A stretch of 64,000 nt of DNA from Effrenium voratum. Its lineage: Eukaryota; Sar; Dinophyceae; Suessiales; Symbiodiniaceae. Positions within the stretch are counted from its first letter, which is position 1; each line of letters begins with the position of its first letter. Positions 23,740-33,256 of this stretch are shown piece after piece. Both the position numbers and the translations under genes were made by a program. The stretch is from NCBI GenBank assembly GCA_963377175.1, contig CAUJNA010003498.1, positions 96,534 to 160,533 on the forward strand. Reading direction: 5' to 3'. The notes under the pieces were generated by a model that ran no database searches, was not told where the DNA came from, and saw only the letters and a program-made list of their open reading frames with translations.

Positions 23740-24340
23740 GTGTGTGTGTTAGGGTGTTAGGGTGCTAGGGTGCTAGGGTGCTAGGGTGTTAGGGTGCTAG
23801 GTTGGGTGCTAAGGTGCTAGGGTAGGGTGCTAGGGTGCTAGGGTGTTAGGGTGCTAGAATGCTAGGGTGCTAGCGTGTTAGGGTGTTAGGGTGCTAGGGT
23901 GCCCGGGTGCAAGGGTGCTAGGGCAGGGTGCTAAGGTGCTAGGGTAGAGTGCTAAGGTAAGGTGCTAGGGTGCTAGGGTGTTAGGGTGTTAGGGTGCTAG
24001 CGTGCTAGGGTGCTAGCGTGCTAGGGTGCTAGGGTGCTAGGGTGCTAGGGTGCTAGGGTGTTAGGGTGTTAGGGTGTTATGGTGCTAGGGTGCTAGGGAG
24101 CTAGGTTGCTAGGTTGCTAGGGTGCTAGGGTGTTAGGGTGCTAGGGTGCTAGGACGCTAGCGTGCTAGCGTGCTAGGGTGTTAGGGTGCTAGGGTGCTAG
24201 GACGTTAGCGTGCTAGCGTGCTAGGGTGTTAGGGTGCTAGGGTGCTAAGGTGTTAGGGTGCTAAAGTGCCAGGGTGCTAGGGAGCTAGGTTGCTAGGGTG
24301 CTAGGGTGCTAGGGTGTTGGGGTGTTGGGGTGCTAGGGTG
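23740..24340. repeat. 8-bp telomere-like satellite, unit (C/T)TAGGGTG
   Basis: About 600 bp of head-to-tail octamers, mainly ctagggtg and ttagggtg, with some units altered (ctagcgtg, ctaaggtg) and a few deletions. The TTAGGG core recalls telomeric repeats, but the period is eight and the variants are many, so this is an interstitial satellite rather than a working telomere. Confidence 0.9.
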
Positions 24341-24545
24341 TGAGTGGGTGAGTGAGTGAGTGAGTGAGTGAGTGAGTGAGTGAGTGAGTGAGTGAGTGAG
24401 TGGGTGGGTGGGTGGGTGGGTGGGTGGGTGGGTGGGTGGGTGGGTGGGTGGGTGGGCGGGCAAGTGGGTGAGTGAGTGAGTGAGTGAGTGAGTGAGGTGG
24501 GTAGGTAGGAAGGAAGGTAGGTAGGTAGGCAGGTCAGGTAGGTGA
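24335..24545. repeat. (GAGT)n/(GGGT)n/(GGTA)n microsatellite
   Basis: Runs of gagt, then about 18 gggt units, then gagt and aggt/agga units, directly continuous with the octamer satellite upstream. Confidence 0.95.
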
Positions 24546-24723
24546 GAGTGAGGGGGAGAGTAAGAGTGGTTCGAAAGTCGGTAAGTGCAAGCGGAGCAAG
24601 TGACAGAAAGTCTGATAAGTTGGTGACCGTAAGTTGAATGAGTGCGAGTAAGAATGCGCCAGCTAGAGAGTGTAAGATGAGTGATCGAGAGTAACGAAAA
24701 GCAACAAAGGCGCAATAAACAAA

Positions 24724-24759
24724 TCATACCTCGAGTCATGCCGCTGCGAAACATTTAGC

Positions 24760-24845
<86 letters not shown>

Positions 24846-24905
24846 GCGAATCAACCCTCGAATCATTCCCCCGAAGCGTACCCCGGGCCAGACCCCGAAG
24901 CATCC
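24724..24905. repeat. Second copy of the (CTA)n plus gaatcat composite
   Basis: A pure CTA run (24,764-24,845) is bordered by aatcatacctcgagtcatg on the left and gcgaatcaaccctcgaatca on the right, the same architecture as at 12.9-14.2 kb. Confidence 0.8.
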
Positions 24906-27058
24906 CCCCACCAACAACTTCCAGGCCGGGGACGCTACTTTGAGACAGACCCGTATGTGCAAGTCAATGAGGGTGAGTTGAGTGAGCGAGCGTAAGCATG
25001 TGTAAGTGGAGTGAATGTAAGTAAAGGTGGTGTGAGCTGAGCATGCGCGAGTAAATGTTGTGTAAGCCAGTGAGTGTGTGCGCAAGTCAGCAGGTGTAAG
25101 TTGTTGAGTGAGTGAGAGCAAAAAAATAAACAAGAGGAGCGCAAGACTGCGCGGAATCAACTCAACCCTAGTCCGAAGCAACCCTCAGCGAGACTTACCA
25201 GGAGCCCGGCAATTACCAACCCCAATCCAAACCACCGCCCAACCACCCAACACGCGCCCCAAGCATTTAATCACCCTGCAAAAGCCAAAGCCCGCCTGAA
25301 CCCACCGGAGCCACCCCTCGATTCCCCCTAAGTTTGCCGAAGTTGTCACAGTGAGATTGAGATGCAATGCAGGGGCCAAAGTGGGACAGAGACACGCGGC
25401 TTGTCAAGGCATCCGTGCGTCACAATAAGCGGGAAGACAAGGGCCAAAAGTTCTTTGTTTTTGCTCGCGTTCTTCTTATTTGTGTTCCGTTCGTGGTCGT
25501 GGCCATTCTGGTCGCTCCAGGCGGTTTTTGGAGGCTGGCGTAGAAGTAATAGAAGGCTAGGGCTTTTGAAGGTCTCAAAAGAAGAACATCAAACTAGCGG
25601 CTCTGTGCTCCCATGTTCTGAATGACTCCAGATGGCATAAATGCATATGGATGCACAGAACAGCAGGTACACGTATCACGTTTTAGTCAAGAATGTGGAC
25701 AGAACGCATTTTTACATTTGAAGCAGCAAGATCAGAGCCGACGGCGCGCAGGTACGTTGATGTCATTGCCGACTTAGACGCAAGGCAGCTGAAGGCAGGG
25801 ACGGAAGATGTTCAGAATGCAACCTTTCCAGGCAATGAGTGTGTTTCGTGCAAAGGATTCTTCACGGCGGGGCATACTTCCATGTTGCAGTGCAGAAAGA
25901 AGCCACTTAGGCAGCTTCCCAATGCGCTCGCAGGTGATGGTGGGTGACACCCGCGAACAGATGGTGGAGGCGCCATGGCCAATTGGGATTTCGATTTTGC
26001 TGCAGCTTGCAAACCACACGGTCACTTGAAAGTCATGTTGAACGAAAGCTGTGCACCAAATCATAGTTGATTGCCTGTTTGCTGGTTTGCGCTAGCGACT
26101 TTCCAAAGGCTGAGCGGTGTTAATCTCTTCAGGGACGGGCGCCCGCACCCTGCTTGTATTTCCCAACCGGCCGTGACCACTCGGGCTGAGGTCAAGTCTT
26201 GCGACATCCCCTTCGAAGATGATGTCAAGCTTGCTGCCTGCTTGCAGCGCCGACAGCTTGTACCATGAGAGATGCACATTGTGTTCAGTCCATCCAGGGA
26301 AAGGGCGTGTAATTCTATTGTTCCTTCTCCACGCCGCATGCGGGACGGAGCCTGCAGCTTGGTGTCCAGGGGCATGGCGGCAGCTGGCAGCTGAGGCTAT
26401 CACTGGCTGGAACAACACGAAGCTGCGCTTAGAGCCTCCTGCGCGCGACAAGCTCGGCGACAGCAGCTACCTTAGCAAAAGTTGTGCGGACTGAGCACTG
26501 CAAACTGAGGAGGAGGATTTGGTGTCAACCGAATTGAACTGGACTACACTATGGTTACTCTGTGCAATATGTTGTTTGATTTACGTAGAGGTCCGTGAGG
26601 AGAGCAGGAACGAATATTTGGGCACCCAAGCATGCCTGGTTCACAAGCAGGCATGTGGCCTGTCGCGAAGATATGAAAAAGCACTGAAGCAGACATACTC
26701 TCAGGCGTGTCCCAAGAGTGCAATGCGAGTTCAGGGTGCTGTTGGTTCACAGAGTTCTGCAATTCACAACGACTATCGCGTTTCGCTGCACCCTTCATTG
26801 GTGCCCGAGCCAAGATATCCGTCGCTGAAAGTTGTGTTGAGGCTTGCGCCCAAGAGCTTTTGCTGATCGCTAAGTAAGGTGCTTTTCAGCGGTGCCCTCA
26901 AGGGGCCATAGCAACCAGGCGCGATCCACGCAGCTGCGATTGCAGCGTTGTCAAACGGCCCGCGTCGCCCACGAGCTCCTGCCTTCAAACTGCCGCGAAG
27001 CAGTTCGTTGACAGTCACTCACAGTTAGTTATTCACGTAGCGTTGGTTGGTCAGTGCG
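24906..27058. other. No firmly supported gene
   Basis: Several open frames of 60-120 codons occur on both strands, none with clear bias or domain. Intron or intergenic DNA is most likely. The last ~50 bp before 27,059 may be ITS1 remnants attached to the rRNA fragment. Confidence 0.3.
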
Positions 27059-27116
<58 letters not shown>

Positions 27117-27145
27117 GTGATAAGGTTCATGAAGCTTTCCAACGT
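27059..27145 (-). rRNA. 3'-end fragment of 18S (SSU) rRNA, truncated
   Basis: Read on the minus strand, this is the conserved end of eukaryotic 18S rRNA: aagcttcatgaaccttatca, then cttagaggaaggagaagtcg, taacaaggtttccgtaggtg and aacctgcggaaggatca. The next minus-strand bases, ttcgcac, resemble the start of dinoflagellate ITS1. Only about 85 bp of the roughly 1.8-kb gene is present, so it is a dispersed fragment and not a working rRNA gene. Confidence 0.85.
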
Positions 27146-27621
27146 CATACACCCCCTCACCTTCCGATCAGAGCTGATTGTCAGTAGCCATGCGTTGATC
27201 CTCACATGCTTCTCCAGAAAGAGGTTGGGCTCTCATAAGTTATCAGGTGATGAATCTGACGCAGAAGATTATGACACCGACGGCTTGGTCGTGACAAGCT
27301 GCGGCAATGCAGCTTGGCCATATCCGCTTCGTGGGCAGCGCGACGAAGGTGGCAGAGCGTGCACCAGGACTCACATGCCACGTAGACGTAAACGCATTTC
27401 AAGGATTTCCTGCGTGTGTAACGCGGTATATTGCAGCGTATTATGCGTTTGGCTCGTGGCACGACGCGCCCATTCGCATCACACTAAGGCAGTGCAAGCG
27501 AGCACATGGCATGTGGCCACTATGGTGGTGGATTTGCCAGCAAGCCGCGCCCCTACTGTCAGGTAGGCGATGAGTGCAGGAAAAAGTTGACATATCGCGT
27601 GTCACAATTCACACCTTTTGC

Positions 27622-27705
27622 CTAGGCACCTGCCAGATCTACTTAGATGGCGAACTGCACTTGAATGTGAGGGATCCAGGCCCGGTCCTGATTCACCTAT
27701 TCTCG
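27622..27705 (+). CDS. Probable short exon
   Basis: The frame reads GTCQIYLDGELHLNVRDPGP after a pyrimidine-rich acceptor (ttttgcctag). Boundaries are estimated and the family is unknown. Confidence 0.4.
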
Positions 27706-27837
27706 GATTTGTTTGTGAGGCTTCAGGGCTGGCAGTCTATTTAATAAGTACAGTTTAAGGCAACGGTTACTCCTATGTGCCGGTTTGTTTGAAGGAGTCC
27801 CCAATCAGTGGGTTCATTTAAGCACGTCGAGGCCCAG

Positions 27838-27984
27838 TCACTCAGTCGCAGGCGGGCTGGTCTCAGACGGCCGCCTCTCCGTGGATCCCCGGGAGGGCAT
27901 GATGATCTTCAGCGCGGCCAAGCGCGGCGGCAGTGGCCTGGGCTCCGCCGACTGGCGGGCAGGCGAGTTCCGTTGGGCTGGATG
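27838..27984 (+). CDS. Probable exon
   Basis: The frame reads GLVSDGRLSVDPREGMMIFS, then AAKRGGSGLGSADWRAGEFR, and meets TGA at 27,983-27,985. GC-rich codon bias supports coding. Together with the exons at 27,622 and 28,890 it may form one host gene interrupted or followed by the retrotransposon. Confidence 0.45.
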
Positions 27985-27989
27985 AATCC

Positions 27990-28885
27990 CCATGCCCTGG
28001 TGTTTTCCCCAGCCCTGGTCCACTGGTTGATGTCAAAAAGACTGAAAAAGGCGAGTAAATAGTAAAGATGCCAAGCCCAGCGCATGAAATGCGACGTGAC
28101 AGACGGCGCCACTTGGCTGGCTCAATGAGGTTTACTGTGTTCGTGGGCTCCTAGAGCCAAGGTGTCAGAGCAATTTTGAATATGGACCAATGAGACATCA
28201 GAGGAAGATGCATGCATATTGCGGAGAACCACCATTTCTTGGAGAATACTGGCTAAGGTTGTAGGCACCTTTTGCCATGAATCAGACGGCGAACGTCTTG
28301 GGCACCCATTTGTTTGAAGGATTGGGGACTCACTTGGTTCAGAGGGTGCATTGCCTGCATTTGCCGAGACGCCCCGCCAACGATGAAGGGCTAAGACATG
28401 GGTCGGCGTATCATTTGCACCCCGAGAAATTGAAGAGATCCCTGCTACACCAACGCATTGTCGGGTGTTCCAAAGGGGTTTTCGTGGAGGAGGGGGAGGC
28501 CTCGCAGTCTCGGAAGGTCTCAGGTCTCGAGCGCGCCTGTGCTGGAACTCAAAACTCAAATAAGAAGCCTGGCGCAAATCCCACACTTGAAACCCAATCC
28601 CTAAAGCTCTGAAACCTAAACCTAAAAGCCAAAGCTTCCTAAACTTGAATAGGACCATCACCTACAGTATGTAAACGCCCCGCATCCAACCCTCAACCCT
28701 AAACCTGTAGCGGAGGTCTCGCGAATGTCCCGAAACCCGAAGCCTATAAACTGAGCTGGAGCTCAAGACCAGCCAGAAACCCAGCGCCAATCCCTGATTC
28801 TATCATATCCTACCCTAAGCTCGTAAAACCAAACCCCACAGCAGCTTTCCGAAGCTTTTTGCGTTTTTGAAGATGCTGCGACGCA
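27990..28885. other. No supported gene
   Basis: Contains repeated 'cccaatccctaaa/ccctaaacct'-like text around 28,590-28,700 and 28,800. No coding bias. Confidence 0.35.
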
Positions 28886-28889
28886 ACCA

Positions 28890-28985
28890 GGAGGGCATTT
28901 GCGCGCCATGCGCCTGGACACAAGCCCGCTGAGCCAATTCGATGTGTGGTCCCAGCAGCTGCCGCCTCTCGAGTCGCACGCGTGA
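28890..28985 (+). CDS. Possible terminal exon
   Basis: The frame reads GHLRAMRLDTSPLSQFDVWS then QQLPPLESHA and TGA at 28,983-28,985. It lies about 95 bp left of the retrotransposon. Only the codon bias and the clean stop support it. Confidence 0.35.
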   Translation, partial: GGHLRAMRLDTSPLSQFDVWSQQLPPLESHA

Positions 28986-29080
28986 ACGGGGAACGGGGTC
29001 GGGGCTCGGTTTCACTGAGAAACCAACAGGCACTCCTCCTTCCTTGGGGGTTCCCCTATTTGAGACAAGTTGCCAAGTAT

Positions 29081-29224
29081 TGTTGCGGTTAACACTTGTG
29101 TTAAAAGTAACAACCGATAGCGGAAGGCATTTGAATCACACTCAGATTCGAACCTTGAGTGCCTGCAGGATGACACTGCTTGATTCATGCTCCGTTCGCC
29201 ATTTTGGCGAATTAGCCAAATTTT
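29081..29224 (+). repeat. Split direct repeat A1 (left end of element)
   Basis: 144 bp, identical to A2 at 40,296-40,439. It begins tgttgcggttaacacttgtg. Near its outer edge is the inverted repeat ttaacac-tt-gtgttaa (29,089-29,104) inside wider gttg...caac arms. Near its inner edge is ttcgcc-atttt-ggcgaa (29,195-29,211), which includes GCCATTTTGGC, an 11-mer shared with the dinoflagellate spliced leader. Confidence 0.92.
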
Positions 29225-29265
29225 TCTTTTCTTTCCGACCTACCTGCCCTGCCTGCTCGACCGCC

Positions 29266-30732
29266 ATGACTGCTCCAGCGAATTTCGCATCCATCGTGGA
29301 GGAGTACCAGCTCATGGAAATGACCGAGCTCGACCCGGATTATGAACGACTGTACCGGGCCCTTCAGGACCATCTTTCGATTCTGCCCGAGGCGGTCGGT
29401 CCGGGCAACATCTTGCAGGGCAATCAGGTCTGCAACCAGTTCATCAACCATTCCGGCTGCAGGGGACGTGCTCCTGCCTCTGCCCACCAGTGCGCCTTTT
29501 TGCATCCGGAGTTCGTTGATGCGCGTTGGATGCCGCGAGACAACATCTGTTACCGACATCTTCGACAACAGGCCCGGCATCCAGAAGGCTTTTGCGACAG
29601 TGGTGCCGAATGCCGCCATGTTCACAGCGACTCAGTCCTGCATGGTGACCTTCTTGCCTGGCTGCGCTTCGTGCACCATGCCAGACCTAACACCGGCGTG
29701 GGCATCCACTATGACACAGCCCACCGTGAATGGCGCTTCGTGTCCAGGCGGGAGGCCTTTGAAATCCTCCGCGACCACCTTCACGGCGAGTGGAACACGC
29801 CCATTCACCACATGAACGTTCGGTACCCCGATCCGTGCACCTACCAGATGCCATACGCGGTACCACGTGGCCCGCCAAGCACATTGAACCCGTCTCGCCA
29901 ACGGAACAACACCCCCCGACAGCAGCGAGGCCGCTCCACACAACCGGGATACTCCCGAGCTATGACACCACCGCGGACCGTCAACTTCGCGACACCCACG
30001 GCTCGCGACACTCCCAGACAGGCCCGATTCCCGGAGGCGACCACCACATCGACCGGGCCCGTCCCGCACCACATGCCTTCACCACGCCCGCAACCCACCA
30101 CACCATCCAAGGCGGCACCCCCCACACCATCCAACCAACATCACGACTTAGTCCAGTGGCTCCAGCCGCCAGGCATCGACCGTGACGACAGCACACAAGG
30201 CCTGCTGTCAACCCAGCGGGCCGGACACATCCGCGCGCGGGTACACGAAGATGCCACCTTCCTGATCAATCCGGAACTGCTACCGGAATTCCCCTCCGTC
30301 CTCGACCACATCGGCTTGCAATGGCACCTGACCAACTACGGCATCTTCTCGCGCACCCCCACCAATGTGTACGGCAATGACTTCGGGGGCCTTTTTCTTG
30401 TACCCGTGGAACCAACTACGCAGGTCACACCTCTCAGGAGCCTGCTGCGCTGGATTATCCAGCAACACGTTCACCAACAACTCCAGCTGCTCAACAGCGC
30501 CAACCGGCAGCACATGCTACAACAACTGACCTGTTCCTGGCTTACCTTCGGGAGGCAGCTCTGTCGCGCCTCCCGGCGAGACCCTTTTGTGGACAACATG
30601 GCAATCACCTTCGGGGAGACCATCATTGAGACAATTTCCAATTTCCTGACCCCCGAACAACGCACCATGGCGACCATCGAGGGCATCCTGCTCGGCCCCG
30701 ACGGACACCTGCGCTTCAACCGGGAGCTCTAA
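29266..30732 (+). CDS. ORF1: CCCH zinc-finger protein of the retrotransposon
   Basis: I chose the ATG at 29,266 (ccgccATGA, good context, just after A1), giving 488 residues. The frame is open further upstream, through A1, but that part is repeat and flank. Residues 56-80 form C-x8-C-x10-C-x3-H (C56, C65, C76, H80). Residues 95-120 form C-x14-C-x5-C-x3-H (C95, C110, C116, H120). Both are CCCH-like, a fold that usually binds RNA. A Pro/Thr/Arg-rich low-complexity middle (about 190-300) is followed by a folded-looking C-terminal region with WLTFGRQLCRASRRDPF. A role in binding the element RNA is likely but unproven. The GC-rich, C-ending codon use matches the other ORFs of the element. Confidence 0.75.
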   Translation: MTAPANFASIVEEYQLMEMTELDPDYERLYRALQDHLSILPEAVGPGNILQGNQVCNQFINHSGCRGRAPASAHQCAFLHPEFVDARWMPRDNICYRHLRQQARHPEGFCDSGAECRHVHSDSVLHGDLLAWLRFVHHARPNTGVGIHYDTAHREWRFVSRREAFEILRDHLHGEWNTPIHHMNVRYPDPCTYQMPYAVPRGPPSTLNPSRQRNNTPRQQRGRSTQPGYSRAMTPPRTVNFATPTARDTPRQARFPEATTTSTGPVPHHMPSPRPQPTTPSKAAPPTPSNQHHDLVQWLQPPGIDRDDSTQGLLSTQRAGHIRARVHEDATFLINPELLPEFPSVLDHIGLQWHLTNYGIFSRTPTNVYGNDFGGLFLVPVEPTTQVTPLRSLLRWIIQQHVHQQLQLLNSANRQHMLQQLTCSWLTFGRQLCRASRRDPFVDNMAITFGETIIETISNFLTPEQRTMATIEGILLGPDGHLRFNREL

Positions 30733-31134
30733 GACTGAGCAGAGCCAGGACTCCCGCTACTGACCAGGCGGCACCGAGGAGTCTCCAAACCCGCCACCCT
30801 AAGTTGACCCACCAAGTCCATGTCCCGTGCGATGGTGGGCCAGCAATAGGGCGATGACCCTCATACCGCACAGGTGACACCCATGCCTAGGCGACCGCCT
30901 GAGGCCCCCTTTTCCCGAAGAGAGATCCATCTTCGGACCGCGCAAAAGCGCTGAGAGCCTCGAGCCCGGGTCGACCCTCTTCGTCCCCCCTGTTTGATTC
31001 GAGAGGATACCCCTTGACAAACCGACCCACTGCTGAGGCCCATACTGCGGTGACCAATCCCCACTCGCCTGCCCCGAACCCGACCGGTCTTTCACCCCAC
31101 TTCGGATCCCCTGTGGATTACCCTCGGTTTCTTC

Positions 31135-31167
31135 GGGTCGGATCCCTGATGACAAACTGGCCGACCC
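31135..31167 (+). promoter_or_regulatory. Hairpin with GGGTCGG/CCGACCC stem
   Basis: Perfect 7-bp inverted repeat (31,135-31,141 with 31,161-31,167) around a 19-nt loop, 55 bp upstream of the twin hairpins. Stem and loop sizes resemble theirs, but the loop sequence differs. Confidence 0.5.
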
Positions 31168-31221
31168 CGGTCACCTTCACACCGCAGGGAGTTGGTCCTA
31201 CGGGACAGCTCCACCCCTCGG

Positions 31222-31252
31222 GATGACATTTGTGCCGGTGTGGCGTGTCATC
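31222..31252 (+). promoter_or_regulatory. Twin hairpin 1 (stem GATGACA/TGTCATC)
   Basis: A 7-bp perfect stem encloses the 17-nt loop tttgtgccggtgtggcg. Inside the loop, gcc and ggc could form a small inner stem. The same loop recurs in hairpin 2 with a different but still complementary stem. Confidence 0.65.
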
Positions 31253-31256
31253 TAAC

Positions 31257-31285
31257 ACGACGTTTGTGCCGGTGTGGCGCGTCGT
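31257..31285 (+). promoter_or_regulatory. Twin hairpin 2 (stem ACGACG/CGTCGT)
   Basis: A 6-bp perfect stem encloses a 17-nt loop identical to that of hairpin 1. Relative to hairpin 1, two base pairs are changed on both sides (T-A to C-G, A-T to G-C), so pairing is kept. Such compensatory change indicates selection on RNA (or cruciform) structure. Confidence 0.65.
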
Positions 31286-31486
31286 ACAGATCCCCCCCAT
31301 CAACGGGCCATCCTTGGACCCGAGTCACCTAGACACACCCCCCTGGCCCGACCAACCCCCCCCCCCTTTGACTCACACCCGGCACACTACCGACTCCTGC
31401 GTGAGTTCGGCAAGCGCCACCTCCAATTCCGAAGGAATTTTCAGGCTGGCTTTTGTGTATCCGATATCGCACCCCCTTCGCACAAC

Positions 31487-33256
31487 ATGGCACTTCGCGA
31501 GACCGACGCAGTCTGCGAGCTCCTCCTGCGGTCCTACAACACCGGCGTCCTCTCGAGGTTCCAGACCTTCCGCACCGAGAATCCCCGCCTCTCCACCACG
31601 GACGCGATCGACCTCTTCATGGAGTCGACCAACACCGAGCCGGACACGCGGACACGCTACCTGCTGCTGGACTGGCACAACCTGAATCCAACACCAGCCA
31701 CACTGCAGTGCTCGTTCTGCCAGATCCCATACCAATCCCAGTACATCATGCCCCTCTGCTTCTCAGAGGAAACCGACTGGCGAAACAAGTGGGTCGGGGC
31801 GTGCTACGGGTGCGCTACCTGCGACACCAGTAGCGTGCCGTGGTTCCAGTTCGAGGAGCTCCTGGCCGACCCGAACTCCCTGATTGCAGAACACGCACCG
31901 TACAACACCATCGCAGAGCACCCCGACCTCGCGGCCATGATCAGCGACCATACCATCGCCCCACCGACCTTACAGATTGCGGTGCCAGAGACGGACGACG
32001 CTCACGACGCCTACATCACCGTGCACAGGTGGGACCAGGTCAACCGCCGCTGGATCAGGGTACCAGCCCTCGACGTGAAGAACCGCCGGCCATTCACCCT
32101 CGAGGTGTTCAGCAAGCTGTGCCGACGAGCATGGCGACGCCGCTTGGACTACATGACCAACAAGGCCGTCGGCACCATCCGCACGAACACCCACATGGAC
32201 ATGATGGACTCCTTGCGCGAGATCCACCCCGGAACCTCCAACAACCACCTGCGCCGCCTCATCAGCGACCACTCCAAGTTCCTCGCCGAAACCATGTGCC
32301 TCGACCTCATCAACCTGGCACCCGAGGACCGACGAGACCTATTCCTCATGTTCCACAAATGGGAGAGGCAGCACCTCACCGAGGCATTGCGCGCAAACAG
32401 CACCGGGACCCTCCTTGAGTTCTTGGACTCTGACGACTATCCCACACACCTCACCGATTTCATCACCCGCGTCCTCCCGTCCACCGACGAGCACTTTATC
32501 TGCCGACGTCAGTCGTGCAAAGCGGTGGTACATTCGTCACATTGGCTGCGCGCCACCGCCAACATCACCGAGCACGGCCAGTTCTTCTGTCCCGAGTGCC
32601 TCCAGCAATACCACCCCTGGAAAACCTACAGTGACGCCAAAGCCGCATCCCGAGGGGAGGCCCTGACCGCAGCCGGCCAAGACGACACAGAACGCTTCGT
32701 GCCGGCCCAGAAGTGCCTCGTGGTACGCGCCACCGCTGGAGCACACGAGACGGACCAATTGGCAGAGGCCATCACCGGCGACGACGACCGGCGCTACATG
32801 CTCTACCTTCTTCGCTGGGAGGAGGACACGACCGGCAAGCTCATCCAACAGATGAAGGTCCACATCAACGAGATCGCATCCGACCTGCGACAAGCCAAGG
32901 ACCCCCGCGCCTATCTGGCCGACATGATCATGAACAACATGCAGACGGCTCAGAAACTGCCATACATGCACAGGACCTTCTGGACCCAAGAGAAGCTGGA
33001 GCAAGTCGCCCAGCGCAACCTGGGACGCATCAAGCCACTCCGAGTCGACCTGCTCCCCAGCCAGAAGCGACAACGCCACCAACCCGCCACGCCCTTCTAC
33101 GACATGCGGCGCTATCGCTACGACCCCAGTTCCACCCGCATCCTTGAGTCCTCGGACCTCGCCAGAGTGATGGGGCTGTGCTTTTGCCGCCTCAAGCTCT
33201 GGACCTGCCAAGACCTCGAGGGGGCGGACCGTCTCAACCACTTGAGCGCCCTGTGA
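31487..33256 (+). CDS. ORF2: unknown Cys-rich protein of the retrotransposon (589 aa)
   Basis: I chose the ATG at 31,487 (cacaacATGG), just where a strong biased frame begins. An in-frame ATG at 31,274 lies inside hairpin 2 and would add 71 residues, mostly Pro/His/Arg-rich. An N-terminal Cys cluster (C75, C78, C91, C106, C109, C112; CSFC ... CYGCATC) looks like a zinc-binding unit. A second one appears late (ICRRQSC ... FFCPEC). Between them are long charged, helix-forming regions such as LDVKNRRPFTLEVFSKLCRR. I recognise no known family. Candidates are a nucleic-acid-binding or integration accessory protein. The absence of any stop over 1.77 kb of a young element argues that it is functional. 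Confidence 0.75.
   Translation: MALRETDAVCELLLRSYNTGVLSRFQTFRTENPRLSTTDAIDLFMESTNTEPDTRTRYLLLDWHNLNPTPATLQCSFCQIPYQSQYIMPLCFSEETDWRNKWVGACYGCATCDTSSVPWFQFEELLADPNSLIAEHAPYNTIAEHPDLAAMISDHTIAPPTLQIAVPETDDAHDAYITVHRWDQVNRRWIRVPALDVKNRRPFTLEVFSKLCRRAWRRRLDYMTNKAVGTIRTNTHMDMMDSLREIHPGTSNNHLRRLISDHSKFLAETMCLDLINLAPEDRRDLFLMFHKWERQHLTEALRANSTGTLLEFLDSDDYPTHLTDFITRVLPSTDEHFICRRQSCKAVVHSSHWLRATANITEHGQFFCPECLQQYHPWKTYSDAKAASRGEALTAAGQDDTERFVPAQKCLVVRATAGAHETDQLAEAITGDDDRRYMLYLLRWEEDTTGKLIQQMKVHINEIASDLRQAKDPRAYLADMIMNNMQTAQKLPYMHRTFWTQEKLEQVAQRNLGRIKPLRVDLLPSQKRQRHQPATPFYDMRRYRYDPSSTRILESSDLARVMGLCFCRLKLWTCQDLEGADRLNHLSAL

Larger units (their letters stand above)
30733..31486 (+). other. 750-bp structured non-coding spacer between ORF1 and ORF2
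   Basis: No coding is supported. The spacer holds at least three potential RNA hairpins between 31,135 and 31,285 (listed separately). It may carry an internal promoter, a trans-splicing acceptor or a translation signal for ORF2. Confidence 0.5.

Noticed and set aside
23740..24340. A true telomere
   Set aside because: Internal position, period of eight, many variants, and unique sequence on both sides.
22488..24545. CRISPR-like array
   Set aside because: The repeats are contiguous microsatellites without unique spacers, and this is a eukaryotic genome.
29140..29165. tRNA-like B-box (ggttcgaatct on the minus strand) in the A repeat
   Set aside because: The flanking bases do not make a T-stem or an acceptor stem, so a tRNA is not supported. 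The match is probably chance.
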